NCBI GenBank assembly: GCA_937911235.1
Contig: CALDPN010000152.1
Location: forward strand, 1 to 10,123
Origin: an uncultured Bacteroidales bacterium
GTDB taxonomy: Bacteria; Bacteroidota; Bacteroidia; Bacteroidales; Paludibacteraceae
Direction of reading: 5' to 3'
DNA: 10,123 nucleotides
The first letter of the stretch is position 1; each line of letters opens with the position of its first letter. A program made the position numbers and the translations under genes. Below, piece by piece: positions 1 to 6,264 of this stretch. Below the pieces are notes generated by a model. The model made no database searches and had not been told where the DNA came from. It saw only the letters and a list, made by a program, of their open reading frames with translations.

Positions 1-2307
1 ATTCCATACCAAAAATTAAAAACAAGCTTCAGATTTGAAAAGAAATCTGACATAGAGTCAATATTTTTTACCCTCAATGTAATAAAGTTTTCTTCAGAAA
101 ATCCAAAAGACCGCGAGCAAGGTAATATCCTTCTTTTCCGTAGTTTCAAAGGTCTTCCAAAAAATAAAGCTCTTATCAAATTCCTTAGCGAACATGGTGT
201 AAAAGCAGGTATGCTTGCTACAGAGGCTATTTACATAGAGCAAAACAACCGTCGTATGCACGAAATCACCGACGATCTTTTCTTCGTGATCGACGAAAAA
301 CATAATAGCATTGAGCTTACCGACAAAGGTATCGACCTTATCTCTGCCGATGTAGAAGACCCTATGTTCTTTGTGCTTCCAGATGTGGGTTCAGAAGTGG
401 CAGCTATTGAAAATTCAAATCTTTCAGACGAAGAAAAACTTGCAAAAAAAGACGAAGTTCTTCAAGATTATGCAATCAAATCTGAACGTGTTCACACTAT
501 AAATCAGCTACTTAAAGCTTATACACTGTTTGAAAAAGACGACCAATATGTAGTAATCGACAACAAGGTTATGATTGTAGACGAACAAACAGGTCGTATC
601 ATGGACGGACGTCGTTATTCAGATGGTCTTCACCAAGCTATCGAAGCAAAAGAACGTGTAAAAGTAGAAGCAGCTACCCAAACATTTGCAACTATCACCC
701 TTCAAAACTACTTCCGTATGTACAACAAACTTGCAGGTATGACAGGTACAGCGGAAACAGAAGCAGGTGAGTTTTGGGATATATACAAACTAGACGTGGT
801 GGTAATTCCAACCAATAAACCTATTGCTCGTATCGATATGAACGATAGAGTTTATAAAACCAAACGTGCAAAATACAATGCCGTAATTAAAGAAATCGAA
901 GATTTAGTATCACAAGGTAGACCAGTCTTAGTGGGTACAACCTCAGTAGAAATTTCTGAACTTTTAAGCAAAATGCTTACTATCAGAAAACTTCCACACC
1001 AAGTGCTGAATGCTAAACTTCACCAAAAAGAAGCTGATATTGTGGCACAAGCAGGTCGCCCAGGCACCATTACCATTGCAACAAATATGGCAGGTCGTGG
1101 TACTGACATCAAGCTTACTCCAGAGGCAAAAGAAGCAGGTGGTCTTGCTATCATTGGTACAGAACGTCACGATAGCCGCCGTGTTGACCGTCAGCTTAGA
1201 GGTCGTTCTGGTCGTCAAGGCGACGTGGGCTCTTCTGTGTTCTTCATATCATTCGAAGACGATTTAATGCGTCGTTTCGGCTCAGACCGCATCGTGAAAA
1301 TGCTCGACCGCTTAAACTACGACGAAAACGAAGTGCTTGAACACTCAATGTTCAACTCACAAATCGAAAAATCTCAAAAGAAAGTAGAAGAAAACCACTT
1401 CGGTGTGCGCAAACACCTACTTGAATACGACGACGTAATGAACTCTCAACGTAAAGTTATTTACACTCGTCGTCGCCACGCTCTTATGGGTGAACGCATT
1501 GGTATCGACATCTTAAACATGATTTACGATGGCGTTTCAAATCTTGTAGAACAACTTGTTGCTACCGAAGACGTAGAAACATTCCGCATGGAAATGCTTC
1601 GTTGGTTCTCTATCAATATTAAAGTAGAAGACGGTTGGAAAAGAAAAAAACAAGACGAACTAATAGAAAGTCTATACCAAGAAGTTGTAAATGTGTTCAA
1701 ACGTAAAGTAGAAAAAATAGCTGCAGTAGCATATCCAGTTATTAAAAATGTTTACGAAAATCAAGGTTCACAATACAAAAACATTATTGTTCCAATCACC
1801 GATGGAAAACTAATGTACAATATCCCTGTAAACCTAGAAGAAGCATACAACACACAAGGTAAAGAGATTGTTAAAGCATTCCAAAAACAAGTTCTTCTAC
1901 ACACTATCGACGAGGCTTGGAAAGAACACCTTCGCGAACTAGACGAACTTCGTGGTTCTGTGCAAAATGCTAGCTACGCTCAAAAAGACCCACTTCTAAT
2001 CTACAAATTAGAATCATTTGGTCTGTTCAAAAAGCTTATTGAAAATGTAAACTATAAAGCTATCACCATCCTAATGCGTGCTCAAATACCAGTGAAAGAA
2101 GGTGATGCAGTACAAGAGGCAGCGCCAGAGCGTCGCACCGACCGCACAAAATATCAAGAGCAAAAATCAGATATCATGCGCGCAGGTGAACAAGACACTC
2201 GCGAAAAACAAAAACAACAACCAGTGCGCGTAGAAAAGAAAGTAGGACGCAACGAACCTTGTCCTTGTGGTTCAGGCAAAAAATACAAACATTGCTGTGG
2301 TAAATAA
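1..2307 (+). CDS. secA: Protein translocase subunit SecA, 5'-truncated by the window edge
   Basis: SecA is the ATPase motor that drives unfolded preproteins through the SecYEG channel at the inner membrane. The frame is open from base 1, giving 768 codons. Bacteroidota SecA is about 1,100 residues, so the first third, with Walker A and the DEAD-type motif, lies outside. Visible landmarks are GLPKNKALIKFLSE (codons 54-67), VDEQTGRIMDGRRYSDG, GTAETEAGEFWDIYKLD, GTTSVEISELL, motif V ATNMAGRGTD (360-369), motif VI RRVDRQLRGRSGRQG (393-407), the scaffold helix TIDEAWKEHLRELDELRG, and the C-terminal zinc tail GRNEPCPCGSGKKYKHCCGK (749-768), whose Cys 754, 756, 765 and 766 are the expected metal ligands and SecB/ribosome contact site. 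The ATG at 211 is internal, because recognisable SecA sequence begins well before it. Codons 1 to about 30 do not resemble SecA (see findings). The 3' end overlaps lgt. Confidence 0.96.
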   Translation: MPYQKLKTSFRFEKKSDIESIFFTLNVIKFSSENPKDREQGNILLFRSFKGLPKNKALIKFLSEHGVKAGMLATEAIYIEQNNRRMHEITDDLFFVIDEKHNSIELTDKGIDLISADVEDPMFFVLPDVGSEVAAIENSNLSDEEKLAKKDEVLQDYAIKSERVHTINQLLKAYTLFEKDDQYVVIDNKVMIVDEQTGRIMDGRRYSDGLHQAIEAKERVKVEAATQTFATITLQNYFRMYNKLAGMTGTAETEAGEFWDIYKLDVVVIPTNKPIARIDMNDRVYKTKRAKYNAVIKEIEDLVSQGRPVLVGTTSVEISELLSKMLTIRKLPHQVLNAKLHQKEADIVAQAGRPGTITIATNMAGRGTDIKLTPEAKEAGGLAIIGTERHDSRRVDRQLRGRSGRQGDVGSSVFFISFEDDLMRRFGSDRIVKMLDRLNYDENEVLEHSMFNSQIEKSQKKVEENHFGVRKHLLEYDDVMNSQRKVIYTRRRHALMGERIGIDILNMIYDGVSNLVEQLVATEDVETFRMEMLRWFSINIKVEDGWKRKKQDELIESLYQEVVNVFKRKVEKIAAVAYPVIKNVYENQGSQYKNIIVPITDGKLMYNIPVNLEEAYNTQGKEIVKAFQKQVLLHTIDEAWKEHLRELDELRGSVQNASYAQKDPLLIYKLESFGLFKKLIENVNYKAITILMRAQIPVKEGDAVQEAAPERRTDRTKYQEQKSDIMRAGEQDTREKQKQQPVRVEKKVGRNEPCPCGSGKKYKHCCGK
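29..50. repeat. 8-bp inverted repeat at the left edge
   Basis: TCAGATTT (29-36) and AAATCTGA (43-50) form a perfect 8-bp stem around a six-base loop. A run of six T follows about 14 bases after the stem, too far for a standard intrinsic terminator. It lies in the stretch that is in frame with secA but does not look like SecA. It could be chance in AT-rich DNA, or part of a foreign or intergenic sequence joined to secA. Confidence 0.4.
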
Positions 2308-3115
2308 TTTATTATACATAACCTGGAACGTAGACCCTGTGGCTTTTTCGCTGGGGTTTTTGACCGTGCGCTGGTATGGATTGCTTTTTGCGGTGGGCTT
2401 TTTGTTGGCAGTATCAATGCTAAACAAAATGTTTAAAGCAGAAAAATATCCAGAAGAGTGGGCAGACAAAACCTTCCTTTACATCATAGTAGGCGTAGTA
2501 ATAGGAGCAAGACTAGCTCACGTAATTTTCTACGATTGGGCATACTATAAAGACCATTTGTCTGAAATACTTATGGTTTGGCATGGTGGTTTGGCTTCGC
2601 ACGGAGGTGTGCTAGGAGGCGTGCTAGCAATGGTTCTGCTTTCTAAAAAAATAATGAAAAAACCATTGCTATGGCTAGGCGACAGAGTGTTTGCAGTGGC
2701 AGGTATCACAGCAGCATGTATAAGATTAGGAAACCTAATGAACTCAGAAATCTATGGATGTGAGACTACACTTCCATGGGGATTTAAGTTTTTAAGAGAT
2801 TTCCCAAAACTATCAGCCGACGCAGTGCCAGTTTGTCACCCTACACAAATATACGAAGCACTTGCATACTTTATCATGTTCCTTGTGCTTCAATTCCTTT
2901 ATTGGAAAAAAGACTTTGGCAAAAAATACACAGGTATGCTATTTGGCATAGGTTTTGTTTGGGTATTCGTCTTCAGATTTATTGTAGAATTTATTAAAAA
3001 CGACCAGTCAGATTTCGAGGCGGATATGATTTTAAACATGGGCCAACTGCTTAGCATTCCATTTATCATTTATGGTATATATTTAATTATTAATGCGATA
3101 AAGAAAAAACAATGA
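2297..3115 (+). CDS. lgt: Prolipoprotein diacylglyceryl transferase (GTG start)
   Basis: Lgt moves a diacylglyceryl group from phosphatidylglycerol to the lipobox cysteine of prolipoproteins, the first step of lipoprotein maturation in the inner membrane. The protein is 272 residues with about seven hydrophobic segments. It carries the Lgt loop HGGLASHGG (96-104), RLGNLMNSE (143-151), CHPTQIYEAL, and a late FRFIVEF segment before MGQLLSIP. I chose GTG 2297 because it gives MVNNLLYITWNVDP, the usual Bacteroidales N-terminus, and because Arg143, Asn146 and Glu151 then have the same numbers as the essential residues of the E. coli enzyme. No ATG lies between the last upstream stop and the first transmembrane region. 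The further upstream GTG at 2267 would add ten residues encoded inside the secA zinc tail. The 11-base overlap with secA suggests translational coupling. Confidence 0.95.
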   Translation: MVNNLLYITWNVDPVAFSLGFLTVRWYGLLFAVGFLLAVSMLNKMFKAEKYPEEWADKTFLYIIVGVVIGARLAHVIFYDWAYYKDHLSEILMVWHGGLASHGGVLGGVLAMVLLSKKIMKKPLLWLGDRVFAVAGITAACIRLGNLMNSEIYGCETTLPWGFKFLRDFPKLSADAVPVCHPTQIYEALAYFIMFLVLQFLYWKKDFGKKYTGMLFGIGFVWVFVFRFIVEFIKNDQSDFEADMILNMGQLLSIPFIIYGIYLIINAIKKKQ

Positions 3116-3339
3116 TACAACTGTTAGGAATTATAATATTATTTGTTGTTTTCACTGTGATATTCGCAATATTTAGAGTGTTACTAGTGGCTCGCCAATT
3201 GTTTTTTGGCAAAAGGTCACAACAAAACTCAAATGAATATCAAACCCCAAAAAGTGAACACGACGAGGCTTCTGTAAAGTCAAAACGTTTTGACAAATCT
3301 AAGGCAGAAGACGTAGAATTTGAAGTAATAAAAGACTAA
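3112..3339 (+). CDS. Small single-pass membrane protein, DUF4834-like
   Basis: This 75-residue protein has one N-terminal hydrophobic segment (about residues 3-27), then a basic patch (RQLFFGKR), a low-complexity polar tail, and an acidic end reading DVEFEVIKD. That plan, including the terminal acidic EIKD/VIKD-like end, matches the Bacteroidota family DUF4834 as I remember it. The function is unknown. The start overlaps the lgt stop as ATGA, and proS follows six bases after the stop, so the gene is almost certainly translated in the same operon. The topology is probably N-terminal anchor with a cytoplasmic tail, judged from the positive charges after the membrane segment. No catalytic motif is visible. 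Confidence 0.8.
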   Translation: MIQLLGIIILFVVFTVIFAIFRVLLVARQLFFGKRSQQNSNEYQTPKSEHDEASVKSKRFDKSKAEDVEFEVIKD

Positions 3340-3345
3340 AATATT

Positions 3346-4818
3346 ATGGCAAAAGAATTAACATCGAGAGCTGAGAATTACTCACAATGGTACAATGATT
3401 TAGTGTTGAAAGCAGACCTTGCAGAAAACTCTGCAGTGCGTGGTTGTATGGTAATTAAACCATACGGATATGCTATTTGGGAAAGAATGCGCGACGAACT
3501 AGACCGTATGTTTAAAGAAACAGGTCACGTAAATGCATATTTCCCACTTTTCATTCCAAAATCTTTCTTAAGTAAAGAAGCAGACCACGTAGAAGGTTTC
3601 GCAAAAGAATGTGCAGTAGTAACTCACTACAGACTAAAACAAAACCCAGACGGTCCTGGTGTGGTAGTTGACCCAGAAGCAAAACTAGAAGAAGAACTTA
3701 TCGTTCGTCCTACATCAGAAACCATTATATGGAGCACATACAAAAACTGGATTCACTCATACAGAGACCTTCCAATCCTTTGCAACCAATGGGCAAACGT
3801 GGTTCGTTGGGAAATGCGTACACGTCTTTTCCTACGTACAGCTGAGTTTCTATGGCAAGAAGGTCACACCGCTCACGCCACAGAAGCAGAAGCAGTAGAA
3901 GAAACAGTAAAAATGCTTCACGTATATGGCGACTTCGCAGAAAAATTCTTGGCAATCCCTGTTATCAGAGGTGTTAAATCTGCAAACGAACGTTTTGCAG
4001 GTGCGCTAGAAACATTCTGTATCGAAGCACTTATGCAAGACGGCAAAGCGCTTCAAGCAGGTACATCACACTTCCTTGGTCAAAACTTTGCTAAGGCATT
4101 TGATGTTACCTTCATGAACAAAGAAAACAAACAAGAACTAGTTTGGGCTACATCTTGGGGTGTATCTACACGTTTAATGGGTGCACTTATTATGACCCAC
4201 TCCGACGACAATGGTCTTGTTCTTCCTCCAACCCTTGCTCCAATTCAAGTGGTTATTGTTCCAATCTACAAAACTCAAGAACAATTAAACGCAATCAAAG
4301 CAAAAGTAGATGCACTATCTGCAGAACTTAAAGCAGCAGGCATTAGAGTGAAATTTGACGACGATGACACCAAAAAACCAGGTTGGAAATTTGCTGAATA
4401 CGAACTAAAAGGTGTGCCAGTGCGCTTAGCAATGGGTGCTCGCGACCTAGAAAACAACACTGTAGAAGTAGCACGTCGTGATACCTTAACCAAAGAAACA
4501 GTTTCATTCGACGGCTTAGTAGGCTACATCCAAAACCTTCTAAATGACGTTCAAAACAATATTTTCCAAAAAGCACTTGATTATCGTGCTTCTGTAACAC
4601 GCGAAGTAAATTCATACGAAGAATTTAAGGTAGAAATCGAAAAAGGTGGTTTCCTACTTTGCCACTGGGACGGCACTCCAGAAACAGAAGAACTTATCAA
4701 ACAAGAAACCAAAGCAACCATCCGTTGCATCCCTCTAGAAGGCGACAAAACCCCAGGCACCTGTATGGTCACTGGCAAACCTTCTAAACAAAGAGTTGTG
4801 TTCGCAAGAGCATACTAA
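3346..4818 (+). CDS. proS: Prolyl-tRNA synthetase, archaeal/eukaryotic-type short form
   Basis: ProRS charges tRNA-Pro with proline using ATP in the cytoplasm. The 490-residue protein is the short (type 3) class II form without the inserted editing domain of the E. coli enzyme. Visible are RPTSETIIW (121-129), motif 2 region RTAEFLWQEGHTAHA (164-178), the proline/tRNA site segment LQAGTSHFLGQNFAKAF, motif 3 region GVSTRLMGALIMTHSDDNG with Arg276, an anticodon-binding domain around residues 300-405 (VVIVPIYKTQ, GWKFAEYELKGVPVRLAMG), and the C-terminal domain with Cys439, Cys461 and Cys473 ending in RVVFARAY, as in archaeal ProRS. The ATG is six bases after the preceding stop, as the last gene of the secA-lgt run. 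No convincing terminator follows. Confidence 0.97.
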   Translation: MAKELTSRAENYSQWYNDLVLKADLAENSAVRGCMVIKPYGYAIWERMRDELDRMFKETGHVNAYFPLFIPKSFLSKEADHVEGFAKECAVVTHYRLKQNPDGPGVVVDPEAKLEEELIVRPTSETIIWSTYKNWIHSYRDLPILCNQWANVVRWEMRTRLFLRTAEFLWQEGHTAHATEAEAVEETVKMLHVYGDFAEKFLAIPVIRGVKSANERFAGALETFCIEALMQDGKALQAGTSHFLGQNFAKAFDVTFMNKENKQELVWATSWGVSTRLMGALIMTHSDDNGLVLPPTLAPIQVVIVPIYKTQEQLNAIKAKVDALSAELKAAGIRVKFDDDDTKKPGWKFAEYELKGVPVRLAMGARDLENNTVEVARRDTLTKETVSFDGLVGYIQNLLNDVQNNIFQKALDYRASVTREVNSYEEFKVEIEKGGFLLCHWDGTPETEELIKQETKATIRCIPLEGDKTPGTCMVTGKPSKQRVVFARAY

Positions 4819-4823
4819 TGTCG

Positions 4824-4834
4824 GTGTAAATTAA
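4824..4834 (+). repeat. Left copy of an 11-bp direct repeat flanking the AlbA_2 gene
   Basis: GTGTAAATTAA occurs here, six bases after the proS stop, and again at 6240-6250 on the other side of the AlbA_2 gene. The match is exactly 11 bases and is not extended on either side. It could be a target-site duplication or a leftover of a recombination event. The sequence is AT-rich and a near match (GTGTAAAATTAA) also occurs inside the next gene, so chance is a real possibility. Confidence 0.35.
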
Positions 4835-4843
4835 TGATATTAA
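4831..4843. repeat. Small inverted repeat upstream of the AlbA_2 gene
   Basis: TTAAT-GAT-ATTAA is a 5-bp inverted repeat with a three-base spacer, ending 11 bases before the start codon at 4855. It could be an operator or a weak leader hairpin. There is no GC-rich stem and no T-run, so it is not a proS terminator by the usual criteria. I see no clear TAnnTTTG promoter in the 36-base gap, so the gene may rely on readthrough from proS or on a promoter inside the proS 3' end. Confidence 0.25.
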
Positions 4844-4854
4844 TTCTATCATAA

Positions 4855-6213
4855 ATGAAATTTGAAGACTTATTAAGTGAGTGTACGGCATACGATTTCA
4901 AAGTAGCCTTAGAGGAGAAGAAACCTAAAAGTTGGTTGAAAAGTGTAAGTGCTTTTGCTAACGGATTGGGTGGCTCTCTTTTCTTTGGTGTAGATAATGA
5001 TAGAACTATTAAAGGTCTTAATGATTTACAATCGGTATGCGAAACTATTAGTAGTAAAATACGAGACTATATGGATCCATTGCCTGAAGTTGAAATTATT
5101 CCACAAAGGATTAATGGTCTTGATATTTTGCAACTGAAAGTAAATACGGGAAGATACACGCCTTATTACTATGTAGGTGATGGTCAACGCATAGCTTTTA
5201 TTCGTTTGGGAGAAGAAAGTGTTCCTGCTACAGCAGAACAAATGCTACGATTGGTTTTAAAAGGAGCGAATAAAACGTACGATTCACTTGAGACAGCATA
5301 TAAAGCAGAGGATTATTCTTTTAATATTCTGGCAAACACTTTTAGAACTCGTACTCAGCAAGAGTGGAATAAAAAATATCTTATATCATTTGGCTTAGTT
5401 ACAAGTACAAATACACTTACCAATGCAGGTGCGTTGTTTGCAGATGATTGTCCATTATTCCAGTCTCGTTTATATTGCACACGATGGGATGGTGAAACAA
5501 AAGGAGATGCAATAAACGATGCAGAATATACTGGAAATGTATTATTGCTACTTCGTGAAGCAATGAACTTTGTAAAGTCAAACACGCGAAAGGGTTGGGA
5601 AAAACTTCCTGATGGACGTAAGAATAAACCAGAATATGCAGAACGTGCTGTACTAGAAGCTATGGTAAATCATTTTATTCATAGGGACTATACTGTAATA
5701 GGTGGTGAAGTGCATTTAGATATTTATGATAATCGTTTGGTGGTAACATCTCCAGGAGGTATGTATAATGGTACATTGATACAAGAGCAAGACATAGCAG
5801 ATGTTTCATCGGAACGAAGAAATCCTATTTTAGCCAATGTAATGGCGCAATTGGATTATATGGAAAAGCGGGGTAGTGGACTAACAAGGATTTGCAAGGA
5901 AACCGAAGCTTTAAGTGGATATAAAGAAGAGCTAAAGCCTGTATTTAAGTCAACTACAACACAATTTCAAACTATCATTTACGCCTCTCATAACCGTCAA
6001 AATGTCGGAGACATGTCGGAGATGAAACTTACTGAGCGTCAGTGGAATATCCTAAAATTAATAATGGAGTCTCCGACAATAACAGCAAGGCAAATGTCGG
6101 AGACTTTGTCGGTGACTTCTCGTACCATAGAACGTGACCTTGCAATATTGAAAGAAAAAGGAATATTAAGACGTGAAGGCAAAGATAATGATGGTATTTG
6201 GGTTGTGATTTAA
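4855..6213 (+). CDS. Schlafen AlbA_2 / GHKL ATP-binding protein with winged HTH
   Basis: This 452-residue protein belongs to the COG2865-like family usually called putative transcriptional regulators; the biological role is not established. Residues about 13-120 are an AlbA_2 domain (KSVSAFANGLGGSLFFGVDND). Residues about 255-350 are an HATPase_c_4-type fold: Glu268 and Asn272 before HRDY (276-279), the loop SPGG (299-302), and RNPILANVM with EKRGSGL (337-343). Residues 392-452 form a winged helix-turn-helix (TARQMSETLSVTSRTIERDL). An in-frame TAA directly abuts the ATG at 4855, so the start is secure. The linker and HTH are encoded by DNA rich in an 11-bp repeat. The gene sits alone between the housekeeping run and the glycan genes, and homologues of this type are often accessory and patchily distributed. 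Regulation of the adjacent locus is possible but only an inference from position. Confidence 0.85.
   Translation: MKFEDLLSECTAYDFKVALEEKKPKSWLKSVSAFANGLGGSLFFGVDNDRTIKGLNDLQSVCETISSKIRDYMDPLPEVEIIPQRINGLDILQLKVNTGRYTPYYYVGDGQRIAFIRLGEESVPATAEQMLRLVLKGANKTYDSLETAYKAEDYSFNILANTFRTRTQQEWNKKYLISFGLVTSTNTLTNAGALFADDCPLFQSRLYCTRWDGETKGDAINDAEYTGNVLLLLREAMNFVKSNTRKGWEKLPDGRKNKPEYAERAVLEAMVNHFIHRDYTVIGGEVHLDIYDNRLVVTSPGGMYNGTLIQEQDIADVSSERRNPILANVMAQLDYMEKRGSGLTRICKETEALSGYKEELKPVFKSTTTQFQTIIYASHNRQNVGDMSEMKLTERQWNILKLIMESPTITARQMSETLSVTSRTIERDLAILKEKGILRREGKDNDGIWVVI
6002..6116 (+). repeat. Cluster of five 11-bp ATGTCGGAGAC-type units inside the AlbA_2 gene
   Basis: Two units are in tandem, ATGTCGGAGAC (6002-6012) and ATGTCGGAGAT (6013-6023). 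An inverted unit GTCTCCGACAA lies at 6069-6079. A third direct exact unit is at 6094-6104, and a degenerate unit TTGTCGGTGAC is at 6106-6116. The unit length is not a multiple of three, so successive copies are read in different frames (NVGD, then MSE). A tandem array of the unit would be open in all three frames on this strand, reading MSETCRRHVGD over 33 bases. The copies sit at the junction between the ATPase domain and the winged helix and inside the helix itself. Confidence 0.8.
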
Positions 6214-6234
6214 GAAAAGAAATTTGTATATTTG
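6202..6234 (+). promoter_or_regulatory. Bacteroidota-type sigma-ABfr promoter for the glycan genes
   Basis: TATATTTG at 6227-6234 is a perfect match to the -7 element TAnnTTTG, and GTTG at 6202-6205 fits the -33 TTG element with a 21-base spacer. Transcription would start around 6240, leaving a leader of about 20 bases before the ATG at 6263. The promoter overlaps the last codons of the AlbA_2 gene. No flanking inverted repeats typical of invertible Bacteroides capsule promoters are visible. Confidence 0.6.
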
Positions 6235-6239
6235 TAAGA

Positions 6240-6250
6240 GTGTAAATTAA
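6240..6250 (+). repeat. Right copy of the 11-bp direct repeat
   Basis: GTGTAAATTAA, identical to 4824-4834. Here it lies 12 bases before the start codon of the fused cytidylyltransferase gene and would fall at or just after the predicted transcription start. It could therefore be a leader sequence shared by two genes instead of an insertion scar. Confidence 0.35.
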
Positions 6251-6264
6251 ATAATATATATTAT
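6251..6264. repeat. 14-bp perfect AT palindrome overlapping a start codon
   Basis: ATAATATATATTAT reads the same on both strands and includes the first two bases of the ATG at 6263. It is pure A/T, so it gives only a weak hairpin. It could be a regulator site or simply low-complexity leader DNA. No Shine-Dalgarno sequence is present, as is usual in Bacteroidota. Confidence 0.35.

Noticed and set aside
964..1267. Open frames on both strands inside secA codons 320-420
   Set aside because: They overlap the conserved helicase motifs V and VI of SecA and are frame shadows of them.
2154..2417. Minus-strand open frame across the secA/lgt junction
   Set aside because: It is antisense to two well-supported genes, has no family resemblance, and its composition simply mirrors the coding strand.
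3725..3955. Minus-strand frame inside proS with a Leu-rich run
   Set aside because: The Leu run is the complement of GAA/GCA-rich codons around proS residues 180-190, not a membrane protein.
4816..4854. Intrinsic terminator after proS
   Set aside because: Only a 5-bp A/T stem with no following T-run is present, so termination is not supported.
6002..6116. CRISPR array
   Set aside because: The repeats are 11 bases, partly tandem, one inverted, without regular spacers, and lie inside an intact reading frame.
6180..6262. Invertible Bacteroides-type capsule promoter
   Set aside because: No pair of 15-25 base inverted repeats flanks the TAnnTTTG box within the window.
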